Below, piece after piece: positions 34,356 to 45,812 of a stretch of 64,000 bases of DNA. Origin of the DNA: Gymnogyps californianus. Its lineage: Eukaryota; Chordata; Aves; Accipitriformes; Cathartidae. Within the stretch, counting starts at the first letter, position 1. Each line of letters opens with the position of its first letter. Position numbers and translations under genes: made by a program. The notes below the pieces were generated by a model. It was not told the origin of the DNA. It did no database searches and was given only the letters and a program-made list of their open reading frames with translations. The stretch covers positions 434,001 to 498,000 of the forward strand of contig NW_026114312.1 of assembly GCF_018139145.2 (NCBI RefSeq). Reading direction: 5' to 3'.

Positions 34356-35837
34356 CGCAGAAATAAAATTTTAAAAGTGAAGTGGTACAGGAAACACAAG
34401 AAACAATTAAAAAATGGGGACAGAAAAGTAGATAAATGGAGACATAGAAAGAAAATTTAAAAGGGGTGGGGTACAGGAAGAAAGAGAAGGAAAACAATAA
34501 AAAAATAGGGACAGCAAACAATAAATGTTGACATAGCAAATGTAATAAGCGATGGCATTTAGGAAAGACGAGAAAAAAATTAAAAATAAGGATAAGGTAA
34601 AAAATAGAGACACACATGGAAATATAATCTTAAAAGTGACAGGGCACATGACAGGAATAAATTAAAAAATATGAACAGAGAGTTTCATAAAAGTAGACAT
34701 AGAATGAAAATTGAAAAAGCAAAAGGGTTCAGGACAGACAGGAAAAAAATAAAAAATAAAGACAGTGAATTGGTTAAAGGAGACACAGAAAGAAAATGTG
34801 ACAAAGTGGATAAATATCTCCAAAGTGGATAAACTTAGACATAGCAAGAAAATTGGAGCGACAGGGTACAGGACAGACAGGAGAGAATTAGAAAATGAAG
34901 ACAGTGAACTGGATAAAAGTAGCCATAGAAGCAAAATTTAAAATTGACGGAGTATAGTATAGACAGGAAAAAATTTAAAAGAGGAGGACAGGAAACTAAA
35001 TAAATGGAGGCATAGAAAGAAAAATTTTAAAGCAACTGGGTACAGGACAGAGAGAGAGAGAGAGAGAGGAAGTAATAAATAGGGACAGGGAATCGGATAG
35101 AGGGAGACAGAAATGTTAAAAAGGGACAGGCTACAAGAAACACAGGAAAGAATTAAAAAATAGGAACAGGGATGAGAACAGAAGGAAACATTGAAAGAAA
35201 ATATAAAAAGTGACAGGGTATAAGGAAGAAAGGGAGGAATTAAAATTTAGGGAAAAGAAGCGGGATAAAGGGAATTGTTGAAAGAGAAATTAAATAGCGA
35301 TGGGGTACAAGAAATATAGGGAGGAATTAAACAATCCAGAAAAGGAGGCTGATAGAGGGTGACATAGAAGGAATTTTAAAAAGCAACTGAGTACAAGAAA
35401 TATAGACAAGAATTAAAACACAGGGACAGGGAGGTGGATAGAGGAAAATGTAGAAAGAAAATTTAAACAGTGATCGGGTACAGGAAAAACAGGCATATTA
35501 AAAGAACAGGGACAGGGAGATGGATAGAAGGAACCATAATAAGAAAATTGTCAAAGCAACGGGGTACAAGAAACACAGGAAATACTTAAAAAACAGGGAC
35601 AGGGAGATGGATAGAAGGAAACGCAGAAAGAAAATGTAAAAAGTGATGGGGTACAGGACAGAGGGAGGAATTAAGAAATAGGGACAGGGCGCCAGAGAGA
35701 GGGAAACGTAGGAAGAGAAATTAAAATGCAACACGGTACCAGAAACACAGGAAAGCATTAAAAAAATAGGGAGAGGGAGCCGCAGAGAGAGAAACGTAGG
35801 GAAAAATTAATAGATGAAGTGGTACAGGGCAGAGTTG
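34356..35837 (+). repeat. ~86-bp A/G-rich repeats, B1 part 2
   Basis: Continuation of the 86-bp family. It includes a (GA)n run at 35049-35069. No gene was seen; the - strand frames are rich in Phe/Ser/Leu and reflect the repeat. Confidence 0.85.
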
Positions 35838-36280
35838 GCAGAAGAGAACAAGTTTTGGGGAACCAGATGGGTAGCTGGGGAGGCAGAGATCCAGGGAAGG
35901 GCGGCGGAGATGGACCGGGACGCACACGAGACAATGCGCGACTCGCCACAGCTCCTGGCACCGGCAGGAGACCTTCACCGACCCAACGCTTTTCTCTGTG
36001 CCTCGGTGGCAGGTACCTACACACTCCTCTCCCACGAGGCTTCCCAGCGGCTCGCACGAGCGGCCGATGGAGGCACCGAGCTCCCAGCACCGTGTGCTGG
36101 TGGTCTGCTCTGTCGGGGACGGCTCAGAGAGATCCTTCCTTGCCACAGGGACTGGGCATGCCTTGCTGGAGGCACCTGCCTGCGGGACCCCCTTGGATTC
36201 CCTCCTCAGCCAGTTCCCCTTCCTCAGTTCCCTCAGGCAGGTGTGCCTGGGCAGACCCTTCCCCGGCTAAAGGGAGGAAT
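35838..36280 (-). pseudogene. Exon module M, decayed, copy 1a
   Basis: A GC-richer island within the 86-bp repeats, homologous to modules at 37.5, 51.9, 53.5, 56.9 and 61.1 kb. On - the exon-like part is 35947-36016 (acceptor 'gtgtag'), but the donor has changed to gcgagt and the frame used by the intact exons is stopped. Upstream on - lies a ~250-bp conserved stretch with 'gggatccttcctt'-like and 'ttccctcctcagccag' motifs. Judged a dead exon. Confidence 0.5.
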
Positions 36281-36721
36281 TAAAAAATAGGGACAGTGAG
36301 CTGGATAAAGAGAGACACAGAAAGAAAATTTAAAAAGCGACGGGGTACAGGACAGACAGGAAAACATTAAGAAATAAAGACAGGGAGATGGATAGGGGGA
36401 TACATAGAAAGAGACAGGATACAGGAGACACAGGAAAGAATTTAAAAATAGGGAGAGGGAGGAAGATAGAGGGAGAAATAGAAGGAAAATTCAAAAAGGT
36501 ATGGGGTACAAGTCACACAGACTCAAATTAAAAAAATAAGGCCAAGGAGCTGGAGAGAGAGAGACATATGTATAAAGAAAATTTTAAAACCAACGGGGTA
36601 AAGGAAAGAGCAAGAAGAAATAAAAAATAGGAGCCAGATAGAGCAAGAAGAAATAAAAAAGGGAGCCAGATAGAGGGAGGCATAGCAAGTTTGAAAAGCG
36701 ATGGGTACAGAGCAGAGGGAG
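36281..36721 (+). repeat. ~86-bp A/G-rich repeats, B1 part 3
   Basis: Further 86-bp units, interrupted at 36722 by an LTR. No gene. Confidence 0.8.
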
Positions 36722-37285
36722 TGTCCTGGTTTTGGCTGGAATAAAGTTAAACTTCTTAGTAGCTGCTATAGTGCTGTGTTTTGGATTTAGGATGAGAATA
36801 ATGTTGATAACACACTGATGTTTTAGTTGTTGCTAAGCAGTGTTTATATTAAGTCAAGGATTTTTCACCTTCTCATACTGCCCTGCCAGCGGAGGCTGGG
36901 AGTGCACAAGAAGCTGGGAGGGGACACAGCAAGGGCAGTTGACCCAAACAAGCCAAAGGGATATTCCACACCATATGATGTCATGCCCAGTACATAAACT
37001 GGGGAAGTTGGCCAGGGGACACCGCGGCTCAGAGATTGGCTGGGCACCGGTCAGCAGGTGGTGAGCAATTCTATTGTGCATCACTTGTTTTGTATATTCT
37101 ATTATTATTTTTTTTCCCCCTTCCTTTTCTGTCCTATTAAACTGTCTTTATCTCAGCCCATGAGTTTTTATCCCCTCCCCCCCAACTCCCCCCAGTTCTC
37201 TCCTGCATCCCACGGGGGGGGGAGGGAAGCAAGCGAGCAGCTGTGTGGTGCTTAGTTGCTGACTAGTTGAGGTCAAACCATGACA
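36722..37285 (+). mobile_element. Solo LTR of an endogenous retrovirus (type 2), copy 1
   Basis: A 564-bp element from TGTCCTGGTTTTGG to 'aaaccatgaca'. It contains a CRE-like TGATGTCA (36976-36983), a TATA-like TACATAAA (36991-36998) and an ATTAAA signal (37136-37141), the usual order for an LTR promoter and poly(A) site. I recognise the sequence as a widespread bird ERVL-type LTR. The flanks gggag and tggag could be a 5-bp target duplication with one change. No internal viral genes are present. It is shared with 52762-53333, so the insertion predates the duplication. Confidence 0.85.
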
Positions 37286-37479
37286 TGGAGATATTAAAAA
37301 AAAACATGACAGGTAGGTATTAAAAAATAGGGTCAGGGAGCCAGATAGGGGGAGACATAGAAATTACATTTTAAAAGTAATGGGGTACAAGGCAGTGCAA
37401 AAAACCTAAATAATAGGGAGAGGGAGCTGGTTAGAGGGAGACACAGAAAAAATTTAAAAGGCAACGGGGTACTGGGCAG
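37286..37479 (+). repeat. ~86-bp A/G-rich repeats, B1 part 4
   Basis: Two to three 86-bp units between the LTR and the next exon module. Confidence 0.75.
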
Positions 37480-38270
37480 AGTTGGCAGAAGAATAGGTTT
37501 TCAGGAGCCATACAGGGAGGTGGCGGGCAGAGAGGAAGATGGAGGAATGGAGGCAGGCAGACATCTGGAGAAGGGTGGCAGAGATGGGCCAGGATGCAGA
37601 GGAGAGGATGTGTGACTCACCGCAGCTCCTGGTGCTGGCAGGAGACCTTCACCACCCCGATGCTTCTCTCTCTGCCCCTTCCTCCTCTGCAGTGCCACCT
37701 ACCCGACCCTCGCCCACTCAGCAGCACACAGCAGAGGCCTTGATGCTCCTCATCCGCAAGCTTCCTCAATACATGGTGGCTCATGCACATAGTCAATGGG
37801 GGCACCGAGCTCCCAGCACCACGTGCCGGTGGTCTGCTCTGTTGGGGAGAGCTCGGAGGGATCCTTCCTTGCTGCAGGACTGCCTGTTCCTTGCTGGAGG
37901 CAGCTGCCTGTGCAGGACCCCCTTGAATTCCCTCCTCAGCCAGTTCCCCTTCCTCAGCTCCCTCAGGCAGCCATGCCCAGGCAGCCCCCTCTCCAGCTAG
38001 AGCCCCTTCCCACAGCAGGGCCAGCCCCATCCTCAGCCTCACTGGCCACACCTGGGGCTGCCCCAGCTCCAGCCCAGCTGGGGCCCATCGGGGACAGGGG
38101 CCATTGCCAAAGCCCCACAGCACATCACCCCCTGCCCTGCTCCTGTCCACAGCCAGGAGCTCTGCACCCAGGGGCTGCAAACACAGCCAGGGCACAGAGG
38201 AGGCAGGAAAAGTTTGTTCATTAAGGCACATAAGAAATCCCGGCAGTGAGTTGGCTACAAGGCTCAGTGC
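37480..38270 (-). pseudogene. Exon module M, decayed, copy 1b
   Basis: The exon on - is 37621-37698, with a good donor (CTGCG|gtgagt) and acceptor ('gggtag'). At 78 bases it is not the 1-mod-3 length of the intact exons (109 and 121), and their reading frame meets a TGA. Upstream on - is GC-rich, Pro/Ala-coding-like sequence to about 38220, then 'cggcagtgagttggctac', matching the tail seen at 58.2 kb. The 257-codon frame on - here is not supported across copies (indels split it in B2). Confidence 0.5.
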
Positions 38271-38727
38271 CCAAAGGCAGCAGGACAGAGGGAGAAAAGG
38301 GAAGAGAAAGACAGAGGGCCATAGAGGTGTGGGACAGGGAAGCCAGAAAATGGGATGCTGTGAACAAGAGAGGGACAGGGAGCAGGACAACTGTGTAGAC
38401 AGAGGAGAGCAGAGAGGTTGTGCAAGAAAACAGGGTCAGAGAGATGGAGGACTAAATAAGAGAGACGGGGAGCAGGAGAGGGAGGCAGAAGGGACCAGCA
38501 GGACAAGACAGAGAAAAGACAAGGACGGGGAAAAACTCTACAGTGAAAGGGGAAAAGAAACATAGGCAAGAAATAAAAGATAGAAACAGGGAGCCGGATA
38601 GAGGTAGACATAGACAGAAAATTTCGAAAGGCAACAGATACAAGAAACATAGGCGAAAACTACCAAATAGGGACAGGGAGATAGAAAAAGGGAGATGGAG
38701 AAAGAAAATGTAAAAAGTGACGGGTAC
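38271..38727 (+). repeat. Purine-rich repeats before gap, B1
   Basis: Degenerate units of the 'gacagggagcaggacag' kind grade into 86-bp units and end at the gap. Confidence 0.75.
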
Positions 38728-39227
38728 NNNNNNNNNNNNNNNNNNNNNNNNNNNNNNNNNNNNNNNNNNNNNNNNNNNNNNNNNNNNNNNNNNNNNNNNN
38801 NNNNNNNNNNNNNNNNNNNNNNNNNNNNNNNNNNNNNNNNNNNNNNNNNNNNNNNNNNNNNNNNNNNNNNNNNNNNNNNNNNNNNNNNNNNNNNNNNNNN
38901 NNNNNNNNNNNNNNNNNNNNNNNNNNNNNNNNNNNNNNNNNNNNNNNNNNNNNNNNNNNNNNNNNNNNNNNNNNNNNNNNNNNNNNNNNNNNNNNNNNNN
39001 NNNNNNNNNNNNNNNNNNNNNNNNNNNNNNNNNNNNNNNNNNNNNNNNNNNNNNNNNNNNNNNNNNNNNNNNNNNNNNNNNNNNNNNNNNNNNNNNNNNN
39101 NNNNNNNNNNNNNNNNNNNNNNNNNNNNNNNNNNNNNNNNNNNNNNNNNNNNNNNNNNNNNNNNNNNNNNNNNNNNNNNNNNNNNNNNNNNNNNNNNNNN
39201 NNNNNNNNNNNNNNNNNNNNNNNNNNN
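38728..39227. other. Assembly gap (500 N)
   Basis: A nominal gap hides the junction between the two direct-duplication copies, B1 repeats on one side and U4 on the other. Confidence 0.99.
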
Positions 39228-40067
39228 AATCTTGTTGTTACTCTTTTGCTGGCTACCACCGCTATGCCCGCAGGCAGAGCGGCTCCAACCCAGACACAAA
39301 CGTGCACAGACCAACGCTGCACACAAGACAAATGACATGACCCAGACACATAAAAAAAGCTCTCAAAGAATGACTCTGGGACAAGAGACATCATCGGGTG
39401 AGAAGACCAAGGGGCCCATGAAGAAGGCTCTATGGCAGCCCGAGAAGAGTCGAGCACTGTGGCCCGTGACAAAAAGACATGGCTGCAACAGGGATGAGGA
39501 ACGTGCAAGGAGCCTAAGAACGTAGGATGACCGTAAGAATGTAGGGATGCAGGGAAGAAGTCCCAGAACAGGTATCCACGAAAACGGACCACTCAAGATC
39601 AGAGCTGCTGACGCAGCCCAGAACGATGCCGCAAAGAGAGGACCGACCGGAAGCCTCTGAGAAGCAAGACCTATCCACGCTTTAAGCTTGCAACGCAAGA
39701 AAAGAAGCACCCGATTGGCACTAGGCCGATGAGTACGGGCATTCGAGACCCTAGGGATGGCACCCGAGGCGCATGCCGCGCTCCTTGAGTGAAAAGAGCA
39801 ACGAGGACATCGAGACCCGAGGAAGGTCTAAGACACAGAAGACAGACTACACAGACACCACAACAACACAGACACAGGCTGGAACTGCCCTGCCCGTGCC
39901 CACACTAGCATCGTACCGAGAGTAACCTGCTTCCTTTAGCTGCCCAAAGGAACTGTTCCTGGACAGCCCTCTCCCCTACGCTAACTTCAAAACCCCTCCC
40001 TGCAGTTCCCAACCTCGTCCCCTCCCCCCGGGGCCCGCTCCCCATCCCTGCTCCCTCAACTTAGCTG
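39228..40067 (-). pseudogene. Unit U4, R2 copy, cut by gap
   Basis: Only the 5'-side part of U4 is present (L counterpart about 6748-7584). It has the L-type repeated 'cgtaggatgaccgtaag' sequence near 39521, which R1 lacks. No exon segment survives here. Confidence 0.55.
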
Positions 40068-42236
40068 TCAGAGGGCCGGGGGTCTGAATCCATCCTCGAC
40101 AAAAAAAGCCACACCCATGTCAGCTAACTGGGAGGTTCCTACAGTCACCGTGTTCCTCTTCTTCATCTGCAATAAAAAACCAAATAGTGCCAGCAGTAAG
40201 CATCACATCGATCAATGCCGGCCTCTTCCACAACACCCCCCTCCTCAAATGTGCTGTGGCATTCCGCTCACCTGCTCGTTCCAGAGTCGTACGCCACGGC
40301 CACCGTCGCTTGTGGCACCAAGAGACCGAGAAAAAAAAAAAAAAAGAGTTACTGTTGCGCTTGGGAGAAGTCACCGGCCCCGCGCTCCTCCTCGCTCCTA
40401 CCCCAGCTCACCTCAACTGCACATCCAATTCCAAAGGCAGCCCGCACGGTGCCTGAAAACCAGAGAGAAACGCTTAACTGAGCTGCCATACAATACTGTG
40501 CTACTAGACACTGACCCGGCCCACAACCGCCTCACCTTAGACTGCTCATCAGCACGCGGCTTCGCCCCTCTGAGGCTGCGTACGGCACCTGAAAAAAAAA
40601 TGAAGAAAAATGCACATGCTGAGATACTGCCTGAAACCACAGCCTGGCCGCAGCAACTCCTCTTACCCTCTCCTATACCTGGGCCGCTCGCCCGCCTGGC
40701 CTCCGTCGCTTTGGGCGGCCACGTTGAGGCTCAGGTCCCACCTGTGAAACACAAACAAACAATGCTTACAACTTCACCAACACTATGACACCTGAAAAAA
40801 CAACCGCTACTGCAGCCCACTAGACATTGCTCACCTTGCCCGAGTCGGCTCCGGTGCCAATATCCTGCTTTGCTCATCGCTTCACACCTTCAAAAAAAAA
40901 AAAACCACCCCACACCACAACAGACCACGCACCATAATGTAGTCATATAGCCACCAGTCCCACCTTCCCTCCAACACCACATGCCGACCTACCTTGTCAC
41001 GGCGCTCAACTCTCCTCCATCGCTCTTTGGTGCGTATCTTGTCCCTCTGCATCTGAAAAAAAAATTATTAAACAAGTCACCCAGATGCCAATCAGTAGCT
41101 TAACAGTTCCAGAGGTCTTGTTTCTATTTAGGAATACCATCTAGAGTCCAGCTACAGCTTGCCATTAAAAAAAAAAAAAAAAACCAGACCAAACTTTAAG
41201 CCCCACACATACCAGCCTTCACACCTTTGAGATTCAGTCTGCTTCCCTACCGCTGAACAGCCCCTCCCAGAAGGCTCCAATCGTCTCCATAAAACGCTAC
41301 TGAAATGACTGTCCACGCAGTCTGCCGGCAGCTACTCCATCCGAGATGACTGTACAAGCCTTGCCTACATGGTTGAGGCATATCAACATATTAACCGTAG
41401 ACTCTTTTCGCTATTCCACCTACCCCTGACTCCACACCCCTGGGCAGAGCAGCTCCGAGCCAAACACGCACACGCACATCCGACACTACGCAGAACGCTA
41501 CAAACAATGCGATTCAAAGACGAGAGAAAACTCTCAGCAAGAAGAATGACTCCCAGACAGGAAACTCTGTTGGGCACAAAGACCTACAGGGGTGCAACAG
41601 TGAGGCGAGGAGACTCTATGGCAGGCCCAGAAAAAGAGTTGAACATAATGGCCCGTTAAAAGAAGTTACTGGCAAAACAGAGATGATGGATGCGCAAGCA
41701 GCCTGGCTTCAAGACCTAAGAACGTGAGGACGCAGGGAAGTCGTCCCAGTCCGTGACAATGGATGGCTAGAGAACAGAGCTGCTGACACAGCCCGGAACG
41801 ACGCCGCAAAGAGAGGACCGACCGGAAGCTTCCAAAGACGATCCGCGCTTTAAGCTTGCAACGCAAGAAAAGAAGCACCCGATTGGCACTAGGCCGATGA
41901 GTACGGGCATTCGAGACCCTAGGGATGGCACCCGAGGCGCATGCCGCGCTCCTTGAGTGAAAAGAGCAACGAGGACATCGAGACCCGAGGAAGGTCTAAG
42001 ACACAGAAGACAGACTACACAGACACCACAACAACACAGACACAGGCTGGAACTGCCCTGCCCTGCCCACACTAGCATCGTACCGAGAAGTAACCTGCTT
42101 CCTTTAGCTGCCCAAAAGGAACTGTTCCTGGACAGCCCTCTCCCCTACGCTAACTTCAAAACCCCTCCCTGCAGTTCCCAACCTCGTCCCCTCCCCCCGG
42201 GGCCCGCTCCCCATCCCTGCTCCCTCAACTTAGCTG
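40068..42236 (-). pseudogene. Unit U3, R2 copy
   Basis: Counterpart of L U3. At b (donor gtgacaaggtagg), before g (caccaagag) and after f (caccggcccc) it agrees with L against R1; at d ('gaggctcaggtc') it is unique. Confidence 0.5.
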
Positions 42237-44093
42237 TCAGAGGGCCGGGGGTCTGAATCCATCCTCAGCAAAAACCACATCAGCAAACCAGATATTCCCG
42301 CAGTTGCCAGGTTCCTCTTTGTCACCTGCCAAAAAAAAAAGCCACCAGTACCAGCAGTAAGCATCGTGTCAGTCGACACAGACCTCTTCCACAACGCCCT
42401 CCTCCTCAAAAGCAACGTGGCCTTCCGCTCACCCGCTTCACAGGAATTCCGGTGTCGGACGCTGCAGCCGTCATCGCTTCTGCCGCCGAAGATACCTAAA
42501 GACAGAAAGCTACCGTTGCGCTTGCATTGGCATGCGGCTTCGCCCTTCCAAGCCTGCTTGCGGCACCTGAAAAAAAACCACAAAGAACAAAAACGCACGT
42601 CCTGAGATACTGCCCAAAACCGCAGCCTGCCCATACTGATTCCCATCTCCCGCTCCTTTACCTCGACCGCTCGCCTGCCCTGCCTCCGCTGTTTACAGGT
42701 CGGCACGTTCAGGCTCGGGTACCGCCTATAAGGTGCACACAACAAGAGATGCTTACAACTTCACCAACACTACAACACCTGAAAAAAGTAACTCCTACTT
42801 CAGCCCGCTAGTCAAGGCTCATCTTGCCCGAGTCGGCTCCGGTGCTGATGTCCTGCTTCCCACCTTCAAAATGAAAAACCCAAAACCTATAAGCTAGTCA
42901 TCTAGCCACCGGTCGCATCTTCCCTCCGATACCACGCACGACCCGCCTTCTCACGGCGCTCTGCTCGCGTCTCCTCCGCCGCCCTTTAGGCACGCGGCTC
43001 GTTCCTCTGCATCTGCAAAAGCAATATCGAACAAGTCACCCGGATGCAGAGCGATAGCTTAACAATTCCAGAGGTCTTGTTTCCATTTAGGTATACCATC
43101 TAGATTCTCACTAGAGCCTGCCATTAAAAAAATCTGGTCATCCCCCATGCGTCTGCATAGCGCTACAGAAATAACTCCCCTTGCCTGCTGCGTATATGGC
43201 TCCTTGCTCTGAAATGGACTGTACACCCTTTGCCTACAAAGTCTAAGCTTATCAACATGTTAGCCTTAGAATCTTATTGTTATTCTTTTGCTGACTATCA
43301 CTGCTATGCCCCCAGGCAGAGCAGCTCCAACCCAGACACAAACACGCACAGACCAACACTGCACACAAACAAGACAAATGGCATGACCCAGACACATAAA
43401 AACAAGCTCTAAGAATGACTCTTGGACCAGAGACATAGTTCGGCAAGAAGACTAGGGGGCCATGAGGAAGATTCTATGGCGGCCCGAGAAGAGTCAAATG
43501 CTGTGGCCCATGGCAAAAAGATATGGCCGCAACTGGGATGAAGCATGCACAAGAAGCCTTGCTAAAAGACCTATACACCTAGGGATGCAGGGAAGAAGTC
43601 CCAGAACAGGTGTCCGTGAAAACGGACCACTCAAGATCAGAGCTGCTGACGCAGCCCAGAACGATGCCGCAAAGAGAGGACCGACCGGAAGCCTCTGAGA
43701 AGCAAGACCTATCCACGCTTTAAGCTTGCAACGCAAGAAAAGAAGCACCCGATTGGCACTAGGCCGATGAGTACGGGCATTCGAGACCCTAGGGATGGCA
43801 CCCGAGGCGCATGCCGCGCTCCTTGAGAGCAAAGAGCAACGAGGACATCGAGACCCAAGAAAGGTCTAAGACACAGAAGACAGACTATACAAACACCACA
43901 ACAACACAGACACAGGCTGGAACTGCCCTGCCCGGCACACACTAGTCTTGTGCTGAAAAGTAACCCGCCCAAAAGGGACTGTTCCTGGACAGCCCTCTCC
44001 CCTACGCTAACTTCAAAACCCCTCCCTGCAGTTCCCAACCTCGTCCCCTCCCCCCGGGGCCCGCTCCCCATCCCTGCTCCCTCAACTTAGCTG
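42237..44093 (-). pseudogene. Unit U2, R2 copy
   Basis: Counterpart of L U2 with the shared e-to-g deletion. It carries small changes of its own, such as 'gattcccatctccc' near 42640 where L and R1 have 'gattcccgtctccc'. Confidence 0.5.
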
Positions 44094-44136
44094 TCAGAGG
44101 GCCAGGGGTCTGAATCCATCCTCAACAAAAACCACA

Positions 44137-44790
44137 TCAGCGAACCAGGACATTCCTGCAGTTGCCAGGCTCCTCTTCGTCACCTGCCAAAAAAACAAAC
44201 ACAAACCAGTGCCAGCAGTAAGCATCCTGTCGGTCGACACAGACCTCTTCCACAACGCCCTCCTCCTCAAAAGCAACGTGGCCTTCCGCTCACCTGCTCC
44301 GCAGGAATTCCAGTGTCGGACACTGCGGCCGTCATCGCTCGTGCCACCTAAGATACCAAGAGACAGAAAACTACCGTTGCGCTCGTGAGAAGTCACCAGC
44401 CCCGGGCTCCTCCTCGCCGCTACCCCAGCTCTCCTCAAACGCTCATCCAATTCCAAAGGCTGTCCGCAGGGTGCCTGCAAAACCAAAGAGAAGTGAACTC
44501 CTGACATTTACAGTTTATGAGGGGCCTGCCACAAGCTGCAAAGGTTCTAGGGACAAGACAGCATTCTGCAGGCGATCGGGAACAGCAATGAGCCGTGCCA
44601 TACCCTGAAAGACACTACGCCTTATGTCCCTGCTGCTTTCTCGAAAAATACCAAAGCTTCATATACAGATGCAGACAAGATGCTCACCCTAACCCCTGCC
44701 AGATAATCTCACCATCAGCCCTGTTAAGAGAGATGATATCAGCAACTTACGCAGCATACAGCAAAGCTGGTGAAGAAAACAAGGTTCCAT
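44137..44790 (-). CDS. Candidate spliced mini-gene, R2 (leader ATG + g + h)
   Basis: Same structure as in R1: ATG and leader 44790-44751 (40 bases), g 44347-44294, h 44183-44137 with the shared stop, giving about 46 codons. The only change in the leader coding part against R1 is a C/T difference at a CpG in codon 4 (Arg in R1, Cys here). All splice sites are intact. Function unknown. Confidence 0.3.
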
Positions 44791-45110
44791 CTTGAATAAA
44801 GCCAGGAATTCCAGGAAGATGCAATGCACCTAGAATAAAGAAAAAATGCATCCTATTAAACCATCATGCCACCCCTGAACACTCAAAACAAAATTACTGA
44901 CCTGAAACAAAAGCAGCTGCATACAAGTGTACTTTCCATTATACATGCTGCTGAACCTTGACCAGTCCTGAAGTTCCTACCTCAAACAGACACCTCCGGT
45001 TCTCTAAACATCAAAATGCATCTGCCCAAACAGCTTAGCCAGCTCAAAAGCTGCAAAGGACTGAAGGAACAGCAGAGCACCGCACCAAAGAAGCCCAGGA
45101 GCAGAATGAG
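44751..45110 (-). other. Leader exons 1 and 2, R2 copy
   Basis: Exon 2 is 44751-44829 and exon 1 is 44981 to about 45110, with the same donors and acceptor as R1. Exon 1 lacks one base of the repeated 'ggtgctggtgct' stretch found in L and R1. Confidence 0.5.
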
Positions 45111-45131
45111 CTCGTACAGCAGGGCCTGTGG

Positions 45132-45154
45132 CTCATATACCCCGGGCCCCGCCC
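45132..45154 (-). promoter_or_regulatory. GC-box and TATA promoter, R2 copy
   Basis: TATATGAG (45132-45139 on -) and GGGCGGGGCC (45145-45154) are unchanged from L and R1. Transcription would run through U1-U4 and then into B1 repeats across the gap, not into the satellite. Confidence 0.6.
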
Positions 45155-45306
45155 ACCACCCTTCCCACAATCCCCTGGGAAAGGGGAGGGGTGAACCACC
45201 AGAAGGCATAAAGGCGGCCGGAGGAGCAGCAGGGAGTTTTCTCATCTGCCTTCAGTTCACGGCGTGCAAAGTGCCGAGCAGAGAAAGCGACCCTTACTGG
45301 AAATGA

Positions 45307-45812
45307 CAATACCTGCTCTTTTACTGCAACTACATCTACACTGCATCAACAACGTGACTGGGTAGGTAACTAAACAATTTCAAATTACTTTTCTTAATCT
45401 TTAGATGGAAAAAGATAGATGTCCTACTAAGCTCTGTAAGAAAGTACTTCGTTAAATACAATAATGGTATTATTATGAAAAATCATGTGCTTTAGTTTCC
45501 TATTAAAAACCCAAAATGCTATGGGGTTACACTTAATTTCTAGCAAGACCATGCATACTACCTAACTTCTACCAGAACTGCCTTCTGGATAGGACCGAAT
45601 GACAAAGCAGAATTAGGTCACGTAAGACTCCCTTCTCAACAATATCTCCGGTTGCAAAGTAAATTATTTACTGTAAATCGCCGATGATTCAGGGTCACCT
45701 CAACGGTCTCTCCGAATGACTACCTTAAGAGAACTAGGTGAGTCCCAAAGGACAGAAAACACCAAAAAACCATGGAAAAACAAGAAATGTATCAGACACT
45801 GTATGAAGCAGC
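45307..45812. other. Non-repetitive flank, R2 copy
   Basis: Counterpart of 28721-29226. Nothing gene-like is visible. Confidence 0.6.

Larger units (their letters stand above)
22645..38727. repeat. Large direct duplication, copy 1
   Basis: This 16.1-kb segment (part of R1 plus B1) recurs in the same orientation at 39228-54783. The offset is about 16588 in the A part and about 16040 after 32.2 kb; the change reflects two ~270-bp units present only in this copy. Both LTRs, both exon modules and the (GA)n run are shared, so they predate the duplication. The junction between copies is hidden by a gap. Confidence 0.9.

Noticed and set aside
32901..36721. Telomeric or centromeric array
   Set aside because: No TTAGGG runs, and the ~86-bp units are too degenerate and interspersed to claim centromere function.
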